From assembly GCA_003250975.1 (NCBI GenBank), contig QKIY01000002.1, forward strand, positions 1-64,000: 64,000 bases of DNA, read 5' to 3'. This stretch comes from Gammaproteobacteria bacterium. Its GTDB lineage: Bacteria > Pseudomonadota > Gammaproteobacteria > Eutrophobiales > Eutrophobiaceae. The notes beneath the pieces were generated by a model. It worked only from the letters and a program-made list of their open reading frames with translations. It was not told the DNA's origin and ran no database searches. Positions 49,495 through 58,931 of the stretch are shown here, piece after piece; within the stretch, counting starts at the first letter, position 1, and every line of letters begins with the position of its first letter. The position numbers and the translations under genes were made by a program.

Positions 49495-49926
49495 TCAGAA
49501 GCTCTTGAGATACTGCTGGATCTCTTTTACATCCTTGGTCACGATATCCTTGTCTACTTCTCTGATCACGAGTTTCGACAGCGTATCAGGCAGGTTTTCC
49601 CGTAACAGGCCAAGAAAAGCCGGAGGTGCGATCAACACCACTTGATCGAACTCATTCCTTCTATCTTCCAGATAGCCGGCAATCTGTTTCGCAAAATTAA
49701 TCGCCAACTGTTTCTTCACATCAGTTTTCTGCTCCTTTGCATGGCGCGTAGACCCCGTACTGTCAAAGGTGCGGCCTGGACGATCGCTGGTCAAGTCCCG
49801 TTCATGCAGGCGGCCTTCAGGGTTTTCAAGGCCGGGCATTTCCTCCAGGGGCTTACTTGTACTCTCCTGCATGAAAAACCTGGCCTGGCTTTGCGCAGCA
49901 ACAACACACACGAGTGACATGGACAA
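49495..49926 (-). CDS. Host-attachment-family protein
   Basis: A 143 aa soluble protein of the family named for plant-host attachment in agrobacteria (Host_attach; related to archaeal/bacterial eRF1-like folds). Typical segments are VVAAQSQARFF and FDQVVLIAPPAFLGLLRENLP. In free-living bacteria it usually occurs among stress genes and its activity is unknown. It lies 26 bp upstream of nrdJ on the same strand. Confidence 0.85.
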   Translation of the reverse strand: MSMSLVCVVAAQSQARFFMQESTSKPLEEMPGLENPEGRLHERDLTSDRPGRTFDSTGSTRHAKEQKTDVKKQLAINFAKQIAGYLEDRRNEFDQVVLIAPPAFLGLLRENLPDTLSKLVIREVDKDIVTKDVKEIQQYLKSF

Positions 49927-49974
49927 CTCCTTACTGATTAAATATTTCAGGGTATTCCGAAAAAAATAATTCTA

Positions 49975-49988
49975 TAGATCTATATCAA
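49975..49988. promoter_or_regulatory. FNR/Anr-like box upstream of the host-attachment gene
   Basis: TAGAT-CTAT-ATCAA, 9 of 10 consensus positions of TTGAT-N4-ATCAA, about 50 bp before the minus-strand start. The surrounding DNA is also a perfect 12-bp palindrome (TATAGATCTATA). No good -10 lies at the class II distance, so this is the weakest of the four boxes. Confidence 0.35.
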
Positions 49989-50045
49989 CACCAAACAGAA
50001 GCTTTGTAAACACCGATATTGTAAGTTTGTGCTCTCTATTAAATG

Positions 50046-50357
50046 TTATTTCATCTTTCGAGGCGCATTCTTGCGTGGTTTTCCGAAGAGCGCTCTTAGT
50101 TCATCCTTGGCATCTTCCAACCGGGCACGCTGTACATCAGGCAACTGCTTTCCGGCACGGTTGATATAAAAGGAAAGCATTGACATGGCTGAGCGGAATG
50201 GCGTCGCCTTGCGGCGTCTACTTTTTTCCGCGGAGCGTTTCAATGAACGAGCGATCTCTCGAGGGTCTTCAAGCGCAAATACACCGGCGTCCAGATCTAG
50301 CGCATTACTGGTCTCTGTTACCTCTTGCGACCATTTTTTCCCCCTGTCAGTTGCCAT
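50046..50357 (-). CDS. DUF3175 protein
   Basis: A 103 aa basic protein of the DUF3175 family. It has the family run WSQEVTETSNALDLDAGVF and SMLSFYINRAGKQLP, and a Lys/Arg-rich tail (KPRKNAPRKMK). The family is common next to stress genes in proteobacteria, with no known function. The tail suggests nucleic-acid contact, which is inference. Confidence 0.85.
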   Translation of the reverse strand: MATDRGKKWSQEVTETSNALDLDAGVFALEDPREIARSLKRSAEKSRRRKATPFRSAMSMLSFYINRAGKQLPDVQRARLEDAKDELRALFGKPRKNAPRKMK

Positions 50358-50485
50358 ATACCGGGTTTGATTATTTTCTTATACTGACTAAGGTCCTTAA
50401 CTTTTAATTATCGCCCTCTGTTTTTCCAAATCACAAATGTTTCCTTGTCGTATATGTTCCAGAGATTTTCTCTGCTCAATATTAT

Positions 50486-50956
50486 TTATTCAGCGTAGGA
50501 TTTACAGATCCGAACGACCATGGGCTGCAAGATATCCTGAAAGTCCTTCATTGACATCTGTATTAGTTCGGTATGGTTGCCTGCATTGAATGTGATTTTG
50601 TTGTTTTTAGTCATACCTTCCTCAAGATAGACATCCATATCGAAAAGATTACCGAAAGGCGGCATGGCACCCACCTCGCAATCCGAAAAACGCTCCTTGA
50701 ATTCATTTTCGTTTGCCAACTCGGCTTTTTTTGCCTGGCTAGCCGTTGCCAGCAATTCCGTATCGAGTTTCTCCGATGCCGGCAATACCGCCATGACCAG
50801 TTTTCCATCTAGATTTACAATCACAGTCTTGGCAAACTCATTCCCGTGAATATGCGCCGCTTCGGCAACTTCCTGCGCCGTGATTGCTGGTGAATGACGC
50901 ATGGTAAGATAACGAATATTATGGTTGTCCAGAAAATCACATAGCGTTTTCAGCAT
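50486..50956 (-). CDS. YbaK/EbsC-type aminoacyl-tRNA deacylase
   Basis: A 156 aa trans-editing-domain protein that would clear mischarged tRNA. It has the YbaK fold with HSPAITAQEVAEAAHI, EFAKTVIVN with the conserved lysine, and GAMPPFGNLF. The N-terminus (DNHNIRYLTMRHSPA) is of the wider ProX/YbaK group. It is divergent from the methyltransferase fusion; the FNR-like box between them may serve both. Confidence 0.88.
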   Translation of the reverse strand: MLKTLCDFLDNHNIRYLTMRHSPAITAQEVAEAAHIHGNEFAKTVIVNLDGKLVMAVLPASEKLDTELLATASQAKKAELANENEFKERFSDCEVGAMPPFGNLFDMDVYLEEGMTKNNKITFNAGNHTELIQMSMKDFQDILQPMVVRICKSYAE

Positions 50957-51048
50957 ACTGATTCTCCCTTCCTATTTCCTGTTATTTTAAAATAGAAATT
51001 TAGTGAATTTCCCTTTTATAAACATACACATTTTTTTCATTACTTATA

Positions 51049-51062
51049 TTGATTTAGATCAG
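51049..51062. promoter_or_regulatory. FNR/Anr-like box between ybaK-like gene and the PCMT fusion
   Basis: TTGAT-TTAG-ATCAG, 9 of 10 consensus positions. On the plus strand TAGTCT (51085-51090) is centred 32 bp downstream of the box centre, the distance expected for a class II (-41.5) activator site. On the minus strand TATGTT (51026-51021) lies at the same distance. Confidence 0.55.
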
Positions 51063-51151
51063 GCTTCCCTTGCTTATTTTCGGATAGTCTAAAGACCTTG
51101 TATCTATTTGATTTCAATAATTATTAATTGTCGAATCAGAGGCAATGGTAA

Positions 51152-53146
51152 ATGGAAAAATTGATTAAATATGACAAGGCCGCATTTATCAATCTATTGA
51201 AAAGCCGTGGTATCCGTGATGACGCAGTACTGAAGGCAATGGCTACCGTACCACGGGAAAAATTCGTGGGCGTCCATTTACTTGAATTTGCCTATGATGA
51301 CTCACCACTGCCCATTGAAGAAGGTCAGACCATATCTCAGCCCTACATTGTGGCGCTCATGGCTGAGGCCCTGCAACTGGAACCGAATGACCGTGTACTG
51401 GAGATCGGTACCGGGTCAGGTTATGCGGCCGCCGTGCTCTCAAAAGTCGCACGGGAAGTGTATACCATCGAACGGCACCAGAGCCTTGCCCTCCAGGCCG
51501 AAACCCGTCTGAAACAATTAAAATATGACAATGTGCATGTGTTATGCGGTGACGGGACACTCGGCTGGCCCGAACACGCACCATATGAAGGAATTGTCGT
51601 AGCCGCAGGCGGACCGGAAGCACCCCGTTCCCTGATCGAACAACTAGCGATCGGTGGCAGGCTGGTCATCCCAACAGGCCCCTCCACACGGGAACAGACT
51701 CTGTTGCGCATCACCCGCATCAACCATGAAGAAGTGGAAATAGAGGAACTCGGTGCCGTCCGCTTCGTGCCCCTGATAGGCGAAGAAGGCTGGGAAGAAA
51801 TGGAAGAGGAGATCAGGCCCAGGCTGAAGAAGATACCTATTACAAAACCGCAACCGGTCTCGGAACTGATTGAAAAGGCAGCACTTCATATCCCGTCGAT
51901 TGAATCAGTTGATCTATCCAGCCTGATGAAACGTATCGGTGATGCGCGAATCGTCCTGTTGGGTGAGGCATCACATGGTACAGCGGAGTTTTACCAGATG
52001 CGTGCGCGAATTACACAGGAGTTGATACAGCACAAAGGATTCAGATTCGTTGCGGTCGAGGCGGACTGGCCGGATGCAGCCCAGATCGATCACTTTGTCC
52101 GTGATACACGGCTCGAACCAACACAGGAAACAACGTTCTCCCGGTTTCCCACCTGGATGTGGGCCAATGTGCAGGTGCTCGAGTTCGTAAAGTGGCTACG
52201 CCATTATAATGAGCGTTTCAAAAACACAGACAATAGGGTGGGATTCTACGGTCTGGACCTGTATAGCCTCTACTCCTCCATTAATTCAGTGATCAACTAC
52301 CTTGAGGGCATCGATGCAGAGACCGCGGCGATTGCCCGCCGCCGTTACGGTTGCCTGACGCCCTGGGAAGCAGACCCGGCTACCTATGGCGCCGTCGCCA
52401 TGACCGGCAAGCACAAGAGTTGCGAAGAAGAGGTCGTGGCCATGCTGAATGAATTGATGAAGAAACGGCTGACCTATGCAGAACAGGACGGCCGCCGGTT
52501 CCTCGATGCGGTCTCCAACGCCCGGCTGGTGAAAAATGCGGAACAGTATTATCGCATCATGTACATGGGATCGCGCGAGTCCTGGAATTTCCGTGATAAC
52601 CACATGTTTGAAACTCTCACAAGTCTTTTGGATTTTCACGGACCGGAGGCCAGGGCGGTAGTATGGGAACATAATTCGCACATCGGCGATGCTGCGGCCA
52701 CTGACATGGGCGCGAGGGGTGAGATCAATGTTGGGCATCTCTGCCGTAAAAAATTCGGCGATTCGGCTTACCTTATTGGCTTCGGCACGCACACGGGAAC
52801 TGTTGCCGCCGCTTCCGACTGGGGTGCACCAATGGAGATCAAGACAGTACGTCCATCACACCCGGACAGTTATGAACGGCTCTGTCATGAATCCGGCCTC
52901 AATGCCTTTATGCTGCCACTGCAGGACCGCAGGCATCGGGTAGTAAAGGAACTTTCGCGGCCGCGGCTGGAACGCGCCATCGGCGTGATATACCGTCCCG
53001 AGACAGAACTGCAAAGTCACTACTTCAACGCCTCCCTGCCCCGCCAGTTTGATGAATATATCTGGTTTGACGAGACACGAGCCGTCGATGCCCTGGGACC
53101 GGAAGCAGGGATTGGCATGCCGGAAACTTTTCCGTTCGGACTATAG
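51152..53146 (+). CDS. Fusion of L-isoaspartate O-methyltransferase and erythromycin-esterase domain
   Basis: A 664 aa two-domain protein. Residues 1 to about 215 are a PCMT, which repairs isoaspartyl residues using SAM: VPREKFVG, the substrate loop PIEEGQTISQPYIVA and motif I VLEIGTGSGYAA (82-93). Residues about 255-664 are an erythromycin-esterase-family domain: GEASHGTAEFY with E272 and H275, EADWPDA and WEHNSHIGDA with H507/H510. Both halves keep their catalytic residues. The second half is probably a hydrolase of unknown substrate. It has its own FNR-like promoter. Confidence 0.9.
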   Translation: MEKLIKYDKAAFINLLKSRGIRDDAVLKAMATVPREKFVGVHLLEFAYDDSPLPIEEGQTISQPYIVALMAEALQLEPNDRVLEIGTGSGYAAAVLSKVAREVYTIERHQSLALQAETRLKQLKYDNVHVLCGDGTLGWPEHAPYEGIVVAAGGPEAPRSLIEQLAIGGRLVIPTGPSTREQTLLRITRINHEEVEIEELGAVRFVPLIGEEGWEEMEEEIRPRLKKIPITKPQPVSELIEKAALHIPSIESVDLSSLMKRIGDARIVLLGEASHGTAEFYQMRARITQELIQHKGFRFVAVEADWPDAAQIDHFVRDTRLEPTQETTFSRFPTWMWANVQVLEFVKWLRHYNERFKNTDNRVGFYGLDLYSLYSSINSVINYLEGIDAETAAIARRRYGCLTPWEADPATYGAVAMTGKHKSCEEEVVAMLNELMKKRLTYAEQDGRRFLDAVSNARLVKNAEQYYRIMYMGSRESWNFRDNHMFETLTSLLDFHGPEARAVVWEHNSHIGDAAATDMGARGEINVGHLCRKKFGDSAYLIGFGTHTGTVAAASDWGAPMEIKTVRPSHPDSYERLCHESGLNAFMLPLQDRRHRVVKELSRPRLERAIGVIYRPETELQSHYFNASLPRQFDEYIWFDETRAVDALGPEAGIGMPETFPFGL

Positions 53147-53191
53147 GCCAGGATTGGGATATTCCTGATAAAAAAACATAACTTGATTACC

Positions 53192-54112
53192 ATGCCGCTG
53201 GAAGAGATCGACTACGTAAAAAGAAAACTCCAGTGGATGGAAGACAATGGGATCTGGCCCAATGGCATGCGTTATCTCTGGACGGATGCCTTCGGTGTCG
53301 TTCTTTATGTTTCACTCTATGAGCACACCGGTGACATCTCCTGGTTAAGCAAGGCAGAAGACCTGGTTAACGATGTCTATCGCGTACTTGGCCGACAAAA
53401 AGGACTACGTATCGGTGAAGAGGCCGACCGGGACGGCCAGTATTATCACTATCTCGCCATGTGGCTCTATGCCCTGACCATTCTCGGAAAGCTAAGACCC
53501 GCCTACAAGGATGAGGCCATTAACCTAGTCAGGCAGATCCATTCCCGGTTTGTAATCCCGGACATGGGTGTGATCTGGAAGATGGAAGAAGACCTGTCCG
53601 GCCCCTACCCCGGTTACGGCCTCGGTGCCATGGACGCCTACGACGGCTATGTGGCCTACAAGTTGCTGGATGCGGGAGAACTTGCTGCTGAGATCGAGGA
53701 AATGGAACAGTTGATCGCGGGCAGCTATGAAAGGCTCATGATCGACCAGGACCTGGGCCTGGGCATGATGTTGTGGTTGTGCCACTTTTTTCCCGATGAG
53801 CAATGGGCCAAGGTGCAAAAGAACAGGAGTTTTTTGCACCTTGGCCGCCTCTGGGTCGATATGCCGGGTTATTTCTGCCGGCAGACCGGCTGGAGGGAAA
53901 TGAGATTTGCCTTTACCAATTACGGTATTTCACTTGGCCTGCAGGCATGGAAGCAATGGCTTGACCGAGTAAACAAACTCAATTTGTATTTCGATGATTA
54001 CAAGTCGGGCGATGAATACGATACCAATGCAATTACCCATGTCATGGCTTGTACTTCACATTTTCCCGGCCTGTTCATACAAAGCAAGTCTTCCATTGAT
54101 GAAGGGTCTTGA
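53192..54112 (+). CDS. Unrecognised all-helical protein, six-hairpin-glycosidase-like
   Basis: 306 aa from ATG 53192 (the track's TTG is three codons earlier). It is rich in Trp/Tyr, with repeated helical hairpins (YLWTDAFGVVLYVSLYEHTGD; YYHYLAMWLYALTILGK; GLGAMDAYDGYVAYKLL) that look like an alpha/alpha toroid. I see no signal peptide and cannot name catalytic residues with confidence. It starts 45 bp after the PCMT fusion on the same strand, so it is probably in its operon. Confidence 0.75.
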   Translation: MPLEEIDYVKRKLQWMEDNGIWPNGMRYLWTDAFGVVLYVSLYEHTGDISWLSKAEDLVNDVYRVLGRQKGLRIGEEADRDGQYYHYLAMWLYALTILGKLRPAYKDEAINLVRQIHSRFVIPDMGVIWKMEEDLSGPYPGYGLGAMDAYDGYVAYKLLDAGELAAEIEEMEQLIAGSYERLMIDQDLGLGMMLWLCHFFPDEQWAKVQKNRSFLHLGRLWVDMPGYFCRQTGWREMRFAFTNYGISLGLQAWKQWLDRVNKLNLYFDDYKSGDEYDTNAITHVMACTSHFPGLFIQSKSSIDEGS

Positions 54113-54137
54113 ACAACATGATGCCCTAAACTTCATC

Positions 54138-54332
54138 TTACCTGTTGCGGAAATAACTGCGTAATAACCAGCCGAGCACAAAGCCCACTAGTAAAAGCAA
54201 TATGATCAGCATCGCGCGGGAAACGCTGAATTGCCATATCAGGAAATGCACATCGACGATTGCCAGGTTCTGGCTGATAAAGATCAGGGACATGATAGCC
54301 AGGATAAGCATAAAGGTTACTTTCAGATTCAT
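54138..54332 (-). CDS. LapA-domain (DUF1049) membrane protein
   Basis: A 64 aa protein with two hydrophobic helices (about 3-22 and 38-60) and the conserved ISQNLAIVDVHFLIW. LapA/LapB proteins coordinate lipopolysaccharide assembly in E. coli, but this stand-alone copy has no lapB beside it. It lies 39 bp downstream of the exporter permease on the same strand and may be the last gene of that operon. Confidence 0.82.
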   Translation of the reverse strand: MNLKVTFMLILAIMSLIFISQNLAIVDVHFLIWQFSVSRAMLIILLLLVGFVLGWLLRSYFRNR

Positions 54333-54371
54333 AATTGCCTCATCATGTAATGATTTTTAGCGGGAAATATT

Positions 54372-55571
54372 TTATTCGGTTCTCAAGGCTTCCAGCGGCT
54401 GCATACCAGCAGCACGTAATGCCGGTACAATCCCGGTCAATAAACCGATTAATACCGCCAGTACCAACGCCACACTGACATACACCCAGGCAATCTCCAC
54501 GGGCAAGCCCGGTACAAACAATTTCAGTATCCAGACCAGGAGCATTGCCGCCCCTGCCCCGAGTATCCCGCCTATTACGCTCAACACGATTGCTTCACTG
54601 AGAAACACGTGCAGTATATGACCGCGTTCTGCCCCCAGGGCGCGAAGCAGACCAATCTCCGACGTTCTTTCCGTGACGGAGATAGTCATGATTGTAAGTA
54701 TACCCACCGCACCCACCAGCAGGGAGATACCGCCTATCGCAGCAACGCCGAGGGTCAGGATATCCAGGATAGAACCAAGCGCATCAAGCATCTTGTCCTG
54801 GGTAATGATCGTAAAGTCTTCACTTCCATGGCGGGCAACCAGGATCCGGCGGATATTTTCCGACAGGCGCTCTACGGACGTGCCGGCCTCGTAAAGGACA
54901 TCGATCTCCATCAAGCCTTCACGGTTAAACATTTCCAGTGCCTTGTCTATCGGTATGTAAATTGTGTCATCCAGATCGAAACCCAGTACCTGCCCCTTGG
55001 GCGCCATGGTGCCGATGATCCTGTAACGATCACCTCCTACGCGTACACGCTGACCGAGGGGATTGGTGGTGCGAAACAATTCGTCCCTCATTTTTGATCC
55101 CAGTACTGCATAGGAACGGGATGCCCGTAGGCTGTCTTCAGGCAAGAATCGCCCGGTGGCGACCGGCATCTTCCAGACCTCGGGTACAAACGAATTTACA
55201 CCCAACACAATGGTGCGCCGTGCGCGCGATCCAAACTCGACGCTGGCATTACCCTGTACTACGGGCACGGCTGTAACTACATTGTCTAACCTCCTAAGGG
55301 CCTCCAGATCATCCAGCGATAATGGTCTTACAGTGCTGATTGTTGCCCCGGATATTCCGAAAGTCTCAGTCTTGCCCGGAACAACCGCAACCAGGTTAGT
55401 ACCGAACTGGGTGAATTCATTCAGCACATAGACACGTATACCTTCACCGATAGAAGTCAGCAGAACTACTGATCCTATCCCGACAAGTATGCCCAGTATT
55501 GTTAATGCGGAACGCAGCTTGTAAGCCAGGACCGCACCGAGTGAGAATCGAACCAGATCGATCAGGCGCAT
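54372..55571 (-). CDS. MacB-type ABC transporter permease (second copy)
   Basis: FtsX-like permease. One N-terminal helix, a large periplasmic MacB-PCD domain (about 45-260) and three C-terminal helices. The track extends to 55763, but ATG 55571 (MRLIDLVRFSLGAVLAYKLR) matches the family N-terminus and lies 4 bp after the stop of the first permease; about 399 aa. With its neighbour it probably forms a heterodimer. Confidence 0.9.
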   Translation of the reverse strand: MRLIDLVRFSLGAVLAYKLRSALTILGILVGIGSVVLLTSIGEGIRVYVLNEFTQFGTNLVAVVPGKTETFGISGATISTVRPLSLDDLEALRRLDNVVTAVPVVQGNASVEFGSRARRTIVLGVNSFVPEVWKMPVATGRFLPEDSLRASRSYAVLGSKMRDELFRTTNPLGQRVRVGGDRYRIIGTMAPKGQVLGFDLDDTIYIPIDKALEMFNREGLMEIDVLYEAGTSVERLSENIRRILVARHGSEDFTIITQDKMLDALGSILDILTLGVAAIGGISLLVGAVGILTIMTISVTERTSEIGLLRALGAERGHILHVFLSEAIVLSVIGGILGAGAAMLLVWILKLFVPGLPVEIAWVYVSVALVLAVLIGLLTGIVPALRAAGMQPLEALRTE

Positions 55572-55575
55572 AACA

Positions 55576-56781
55576 TTACCGTTTTGCCAATGCCTGAACC
55601 GGATCGAGCCGTGCAGCTCTGTTTGCCGGCATGACACCAAAGAGGACGCCAGTCGATATCGCGATCCCGCATGCGGATACAACGGCCCATAACGGTACAC
55701 CAATGGGGAATGTAGGGTAAACACGTTGCATGAGCTCGGCCGCACCAAGACCCAGTAATACACCGAAAAAGGAGCCGGACAGTGAAAGCAACAGGGCTTC
55801 GCTGATAAACAGTTTCATTATTTCGCGGTTGGGTGCGCCGATGGCCTTGAGCAATCCGATCTCGGTGCGACGCTGGGCAATTGAAACCAGCATGACGTTC
55901 ATTATCAATATGCCGGCAACGGCAAGGCTGATCGCTGCGATCCCACCAATACCAAATGTCAATGCCCTGAGTATCTTGTCGAAGGTGGCTATTATGCTGT
56001 CCTGGGTAATAATGGTGACATCATCCTCACCTTCATGCCTGTCCCTGATAATACTGCGTATATTTTCTGTCGCTGCATCAATCCTGGATGAGGCCTTTGC
56101 CTCAACGAGGACACGGAATAGCGCAGGAGAATCGAACAATACCTGGGCCGAAGCAACGGGAATTATTACGATATCGTCCATATCGACACCAATTGACACA
56201 CCGGTAGATTTAATGACCCCTATCACACGGAAACGGCGGTCGCCGATGCGCAGCCACTCGCCCAAAGATTGCTCGGGCCCGAAGAGTTCCTTGCGAATCT
56301 TCTCGCCAATAACACAGACCGGAATTGCCTGATGGGGATCGGCTTGTGGCAGAAACCGTCCCTGAGCTATATCAAGATGGCGAACTTCCTTCATTGAGGC
56401 CGTTGTGCCGAGGATATTCACCTCTCTTTCTCTCTCACGCCATGCAACTGGCGCCGAACCAACGGTAATCGGTGCAATTCGGTTTACATTGGCTGAACGC
56501 AATAGTGCTAGTGCATCATCTATCGTCAGGTCTCGCGGGGTCTCACCGAGGAGCGGCGGTGGGCCTCCCGTGGTTTCCGACCGGCCGGGCAAAACGATCA
56601 AAAGATTAGTACCCAAGGCGGCAAATTCACCGGTTATGTAACGGCGGGCGCTGTCTCCCAGGGCGATCAGTAATTCGACTGAACTGACACCAATGGCTAT
56701 ACCAATCAGGATCAGCACCGTACGTACGCGATGAGATATAACCGCTTTGAATGCAAATACCAGATTATCCCTGCTATTCAT
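55576..56781 (-). CDS. MacB-type ABC transporter permease (first copy)
   Basis: 401 aa from ATG 56781 ([20 protein letters not shown]); the track's 14-residue extension overlaps the ATPase gene. Same build as the next gene: N-terminal helix, MacB-PCD periplasmic domain, then IGLLKAIGAPNREIMKLFISEAL and three helices. It overlaps the ATPase gene by 8 bp. The two permeases are similar over their length, an old duplication. Confidence 0.9.
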   Translation of the reverse strand: MNSRDNLVFAFKAVISHRVRTVLILIGIAIGVSSVELLIALGDSARRYITGEFAALGTNLLIVLPGRSETTGGPPPLLGETPRDLTIDDALALLRSANVNRIAPITVGSAPVAWREREREVNILGTTASMKEVRHLDIAQGRFLPQADPHQAIPVCVIGEKIRKELFGPEQSLGEWLRIGDRRFRVIGVIKSTGVSIGVDMDDIVIIPVASAQVLFDSPALFRVLVEAKASSRIDAATENIRSIIRDRHEGEDDVTIITQDSIIATFDKILRALTFGIGGIAAISLAVAGILIMNVMLVSIAQRRTEIGLLKAIGAPNREIMKLFISEALLLSLSGSFFGVLLGLGAAELMQRVYPTFPIGVPLWAVVSACGIAISTGVLFGVMPANRAARLDPVQALAKR

Positions 56782-57460
56782 GATCCCCACCGTGAATGTC
56801 TGCGATAATCCGGCCATCGACAAGTCTCAACTGGCGTTTTGCACGCCTGCCAATATCGGCATCATGCGTGACTATAATCAAAGTGACTTTTTCTGCATTG
56901 AGTTTTTCAAGCATGTCAATGACCTGGTTGCCTGTCGCCTGATCAAGGTTGCCCGTTGGTTCATCAGCAAGGATTACGGAGGGTTGCAGGATCGTTGCCC
57001 GCGCGATGGCAACCCTCTGGCGTTCACCACCGGATAATTGGTCCGGCCGGTGATCTGCACGTCCTTCCAGGCCAAAAGTTACAAGCGCTGAGCGCACCCT
57101 GTCTTGTCTTTCCGCTGCCGCCATGCCTGAGAGTACCAGAGGGATTTCTACGTTTTCTGTTGCAGTAAGGCGGGGAATAAGGTGGAAAAACTGGAATACG
57201 AAACCGATGTGTTCCCGCCTTATCTTCGCCAGTTTTTCATCCGGCAGGCCCGTTACATCCTGTTCATCAAGTGTATAGTTGCCACGCGTGGGCCTGTCCA
57301 GCAGGGCAATAACGTTTAACAAGGTTGATTTACCGGAACCGGAAGGACCCATGATTGAAACATATTCACCTTGCCGGATATCGATGTCGATATCCGCCAG
57401 TGCATGGACTGTCTGCCTGCCAAGGAGAAAATCCCTGCCAATTCCCCGCAGACTAATCAT
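56774..57460 (-). CDS. MacB/LolD-type ABC transporter ATPase
   Basis: 228 aa. Walker [12 protein letters not shown], signature [14 protein letters not shown], Walker [13 protein letters not shown] and the H-loop histidine (IVTHD). It powers the two FtsX-like permeases. It overlaps the adaptor gene by 4 bp and the first permease by 8 bp. Confidence 0.95.
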   Translation of the reverse strand: MISLRGIGRDFLLGRQTVHALADIDIDIRQGEYVSIMGPSGSGKSTLLNVIALLDRPTRGNYTLDEQDVTGLPDEKLAKIRREHIGFVFQFFHLIPRLTATENVEIPLVLSGMAAAERQDRVRSALVTFGLEGRADHRPDQLSGGERQRVAIARATILQPSVILADEPTGNLDQATGNQVIDMLEKLNAEKVTLIIVTHDADIGRRAKRQLRLVDGRIIADIHGGDHE

Positions 57461-58626
57461 TGACTGGTGCCGGGTCCCGAAGTTGTCTCGGGTTGCGCCC
57501 TGGCGCCAGCCTGTACACCTTCCCTGCCTACCGAAAGTACTATCTTGTCGCCCACGTTCAAACCTGACAACACCTCGGTGTAATTCCAGTTGGCGATCCC
57601 CGGTTCAAACTGGCGTTCCGAAAGATAATCTGTCTTATTGTCATACTGATAAACACGGTAGCCCTCCAGGACCGCCTCGGTAGGAATACGGATCACATCT
57701 TCCTTTACATCCAGAAATATCTCTATGTCAGCACTGTATCCAGGTAGCAGACCTTGCAGATCCTCAGCATCGGTCAGTTCAACCTCAACCTCAACGGTGC
57801 GCGCCTGTTTTTCTATATCCAGTACATAAGGCGCTATACGTCGCACGGTCCCGTTACAGCGCCGCTTTGGAAAGGCATCAAGCCGCACACAGGCATGCAT
57901 CCCTGTGTTAATTGGCGGGGCATCAACTTCATCAATTGGGGCAGTGATATACAGACAACTGGCATCTATCAGGTCAATAGCGGGCAGTGTCGGTATACCG
58001 GGTGGTGAGGGAGTGACATATTCACCTAGTTCCGCATTGACTTCTGCGACCACTCCGGCAAATGGCGCCTTGATAATTGTCCGATCAAGTGCGGCTTGCG
58101 TAACTGCAATACGGGAATCGCTTACCTTGCTCTGGGCGCTTGCACCGGTACACGCCGCTTCCGTTGCCTCGAATTCAGTCTTTGCCCTGTCTACTTCTTC
58201 TTCGGAGATAAGATTATTCTTCAACAAACGGCGCACTCTTTTCAATTCACGTTCCGCACCGTCAGCAATATGGCATGCTTCCTCAACACGGGCCTCGGCG
58301 GCAACTTTCTCGGCCTCGGCAAGCTTGAGTTGTGCCTTTAGGTCCTCATTCCATAATTCGAGCAGTACCTGGCCCCGTTCCACTCTGTCTCCCTCCTTCA
58401 CGGGCAGGCGTGATACTTCACCGCCAATAGCAGGGGCAACCATAGACCGGCGGCAGGCCTTGACTGTGCCTACCCGCGTATTGGACACGGTCTTTTCAAC
58501 CCGACCACGTTCCACCGTATAAAGCGTAACAACGACCGGTTTTGTCCGTGTTGCGTACCAGAAAAGAGAACCCGCGGCAGCCAGTATCACTGCACCCCAG
58601 AAGAAACGGACTATGTATTTATTCAT
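57457..58626 (-). CDS. HlyD/MacA-type periplasmic adaptor
   Basis: 389 aa from ATG 58626 (MNKYIVRFFWGAVILAAAG); the track adds 14 residues. One N-terminal membrane helix, a long coiled-coil hairpin (about 85-170; AEKVAAEARVEEACH), a lipoyl/barrel-sandwich part (APFAGVVAEVNAELGEYV) and a beta-barrel. First gene of the adaptor-ATPase-permease-permease exporter. No outer-membrane TolC homologue is present, and the cargo is unknown. Confidence 0.92.
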   Translation of the reverse strand: MNKYIVRFFWGAVILAAAGSLFWYATRTKPVVVTLYTVERGRVEKTVSNTRVGTVKACRRSMVAPAIGGEVSRLPVKEGDRVERGQVLLELWNEDLKAQLKLAEAEKVAAEARVEEACHIADGAERELKRVRRLLKNNLISEEEVDRAKTEFEATEAACTGASAQSKVSDSRIAVTQAALDRTIIKAPFAGVVAEVNAELGEYVTPSPPGIPTLPAIDLIDASCLYITAPIDEVDAPPINTGMHACVRLDAFPKRRCNGTVRRIAPYVLDIEKQARTVEVEVELTDAEDLQGLLPGYSADIEIFLDVKEDVIRIPTEAVLEGYRVYQYDNKTDYLSERQFEPGIANWNYTEVLSGLNVGDKIVLSVGREGVQAGARAQPETTSGPGTSQ

Positions 58627-58931
58627 GCGTGTTTTTTTTATTTGTATATTGAATGTAAATACCCGCATCTGCTTGTTTTGTTAACCGGCAAGTAATGCAA
58701 CAGCAACCTCTCACAGTGCAGGTATGAATATTATAATACAACTTTGCATACCTCTCTAAGGAAGGACCATCTTCCCTGCTTGTCCTTCTGGTAGTGGATA
58801 CACAAACAGGTGCGATCAGGGACCGTGGACAACTCCGGCAGGAATAAAAATACACAACCACCTCTCGGCCAAATTAGCCGGTCAGTGTTTTGAAGAATAA
58901 CCATGTGCACGCAAAGCGTGCACATGATGCT
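58627..58931. other. Gap upstream of the exporter operon
   Basis: About 305 bp without a supported gene; the short minus ORFs here are Cys/Arg-rich noise. It must hold the exporter promoter. The distal end holds the hairpin that follows hsp20. Confidence 0.5.
58902..58926 (-). terminator. Hairpin downstream of hsp20
   Basis: Perfect 10-bp stem CATGTGCACG / CGTGCACATG with a CAAAG loop, starting 6 bases past the hsp20 stop. The following minus-strand sequence (GGTTATTCTTC) is only weakly T-rich, so termination may be partial, or it may be an mRNA-stabilising 3' hairpin. Confidence 0.5.

Noticed and set aside
50004-50025. Another TTGTAAA/TTGTAAG pair like the operator units
   Set aside because: The two units start 15 bp apart instead of 11, and no further copies follow.
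57905-58522. 205-aa plus-strand ORF over the HlyD-type gene
   Set aside because: Ser/Ala-rich shadow frame opposite the adaptor.
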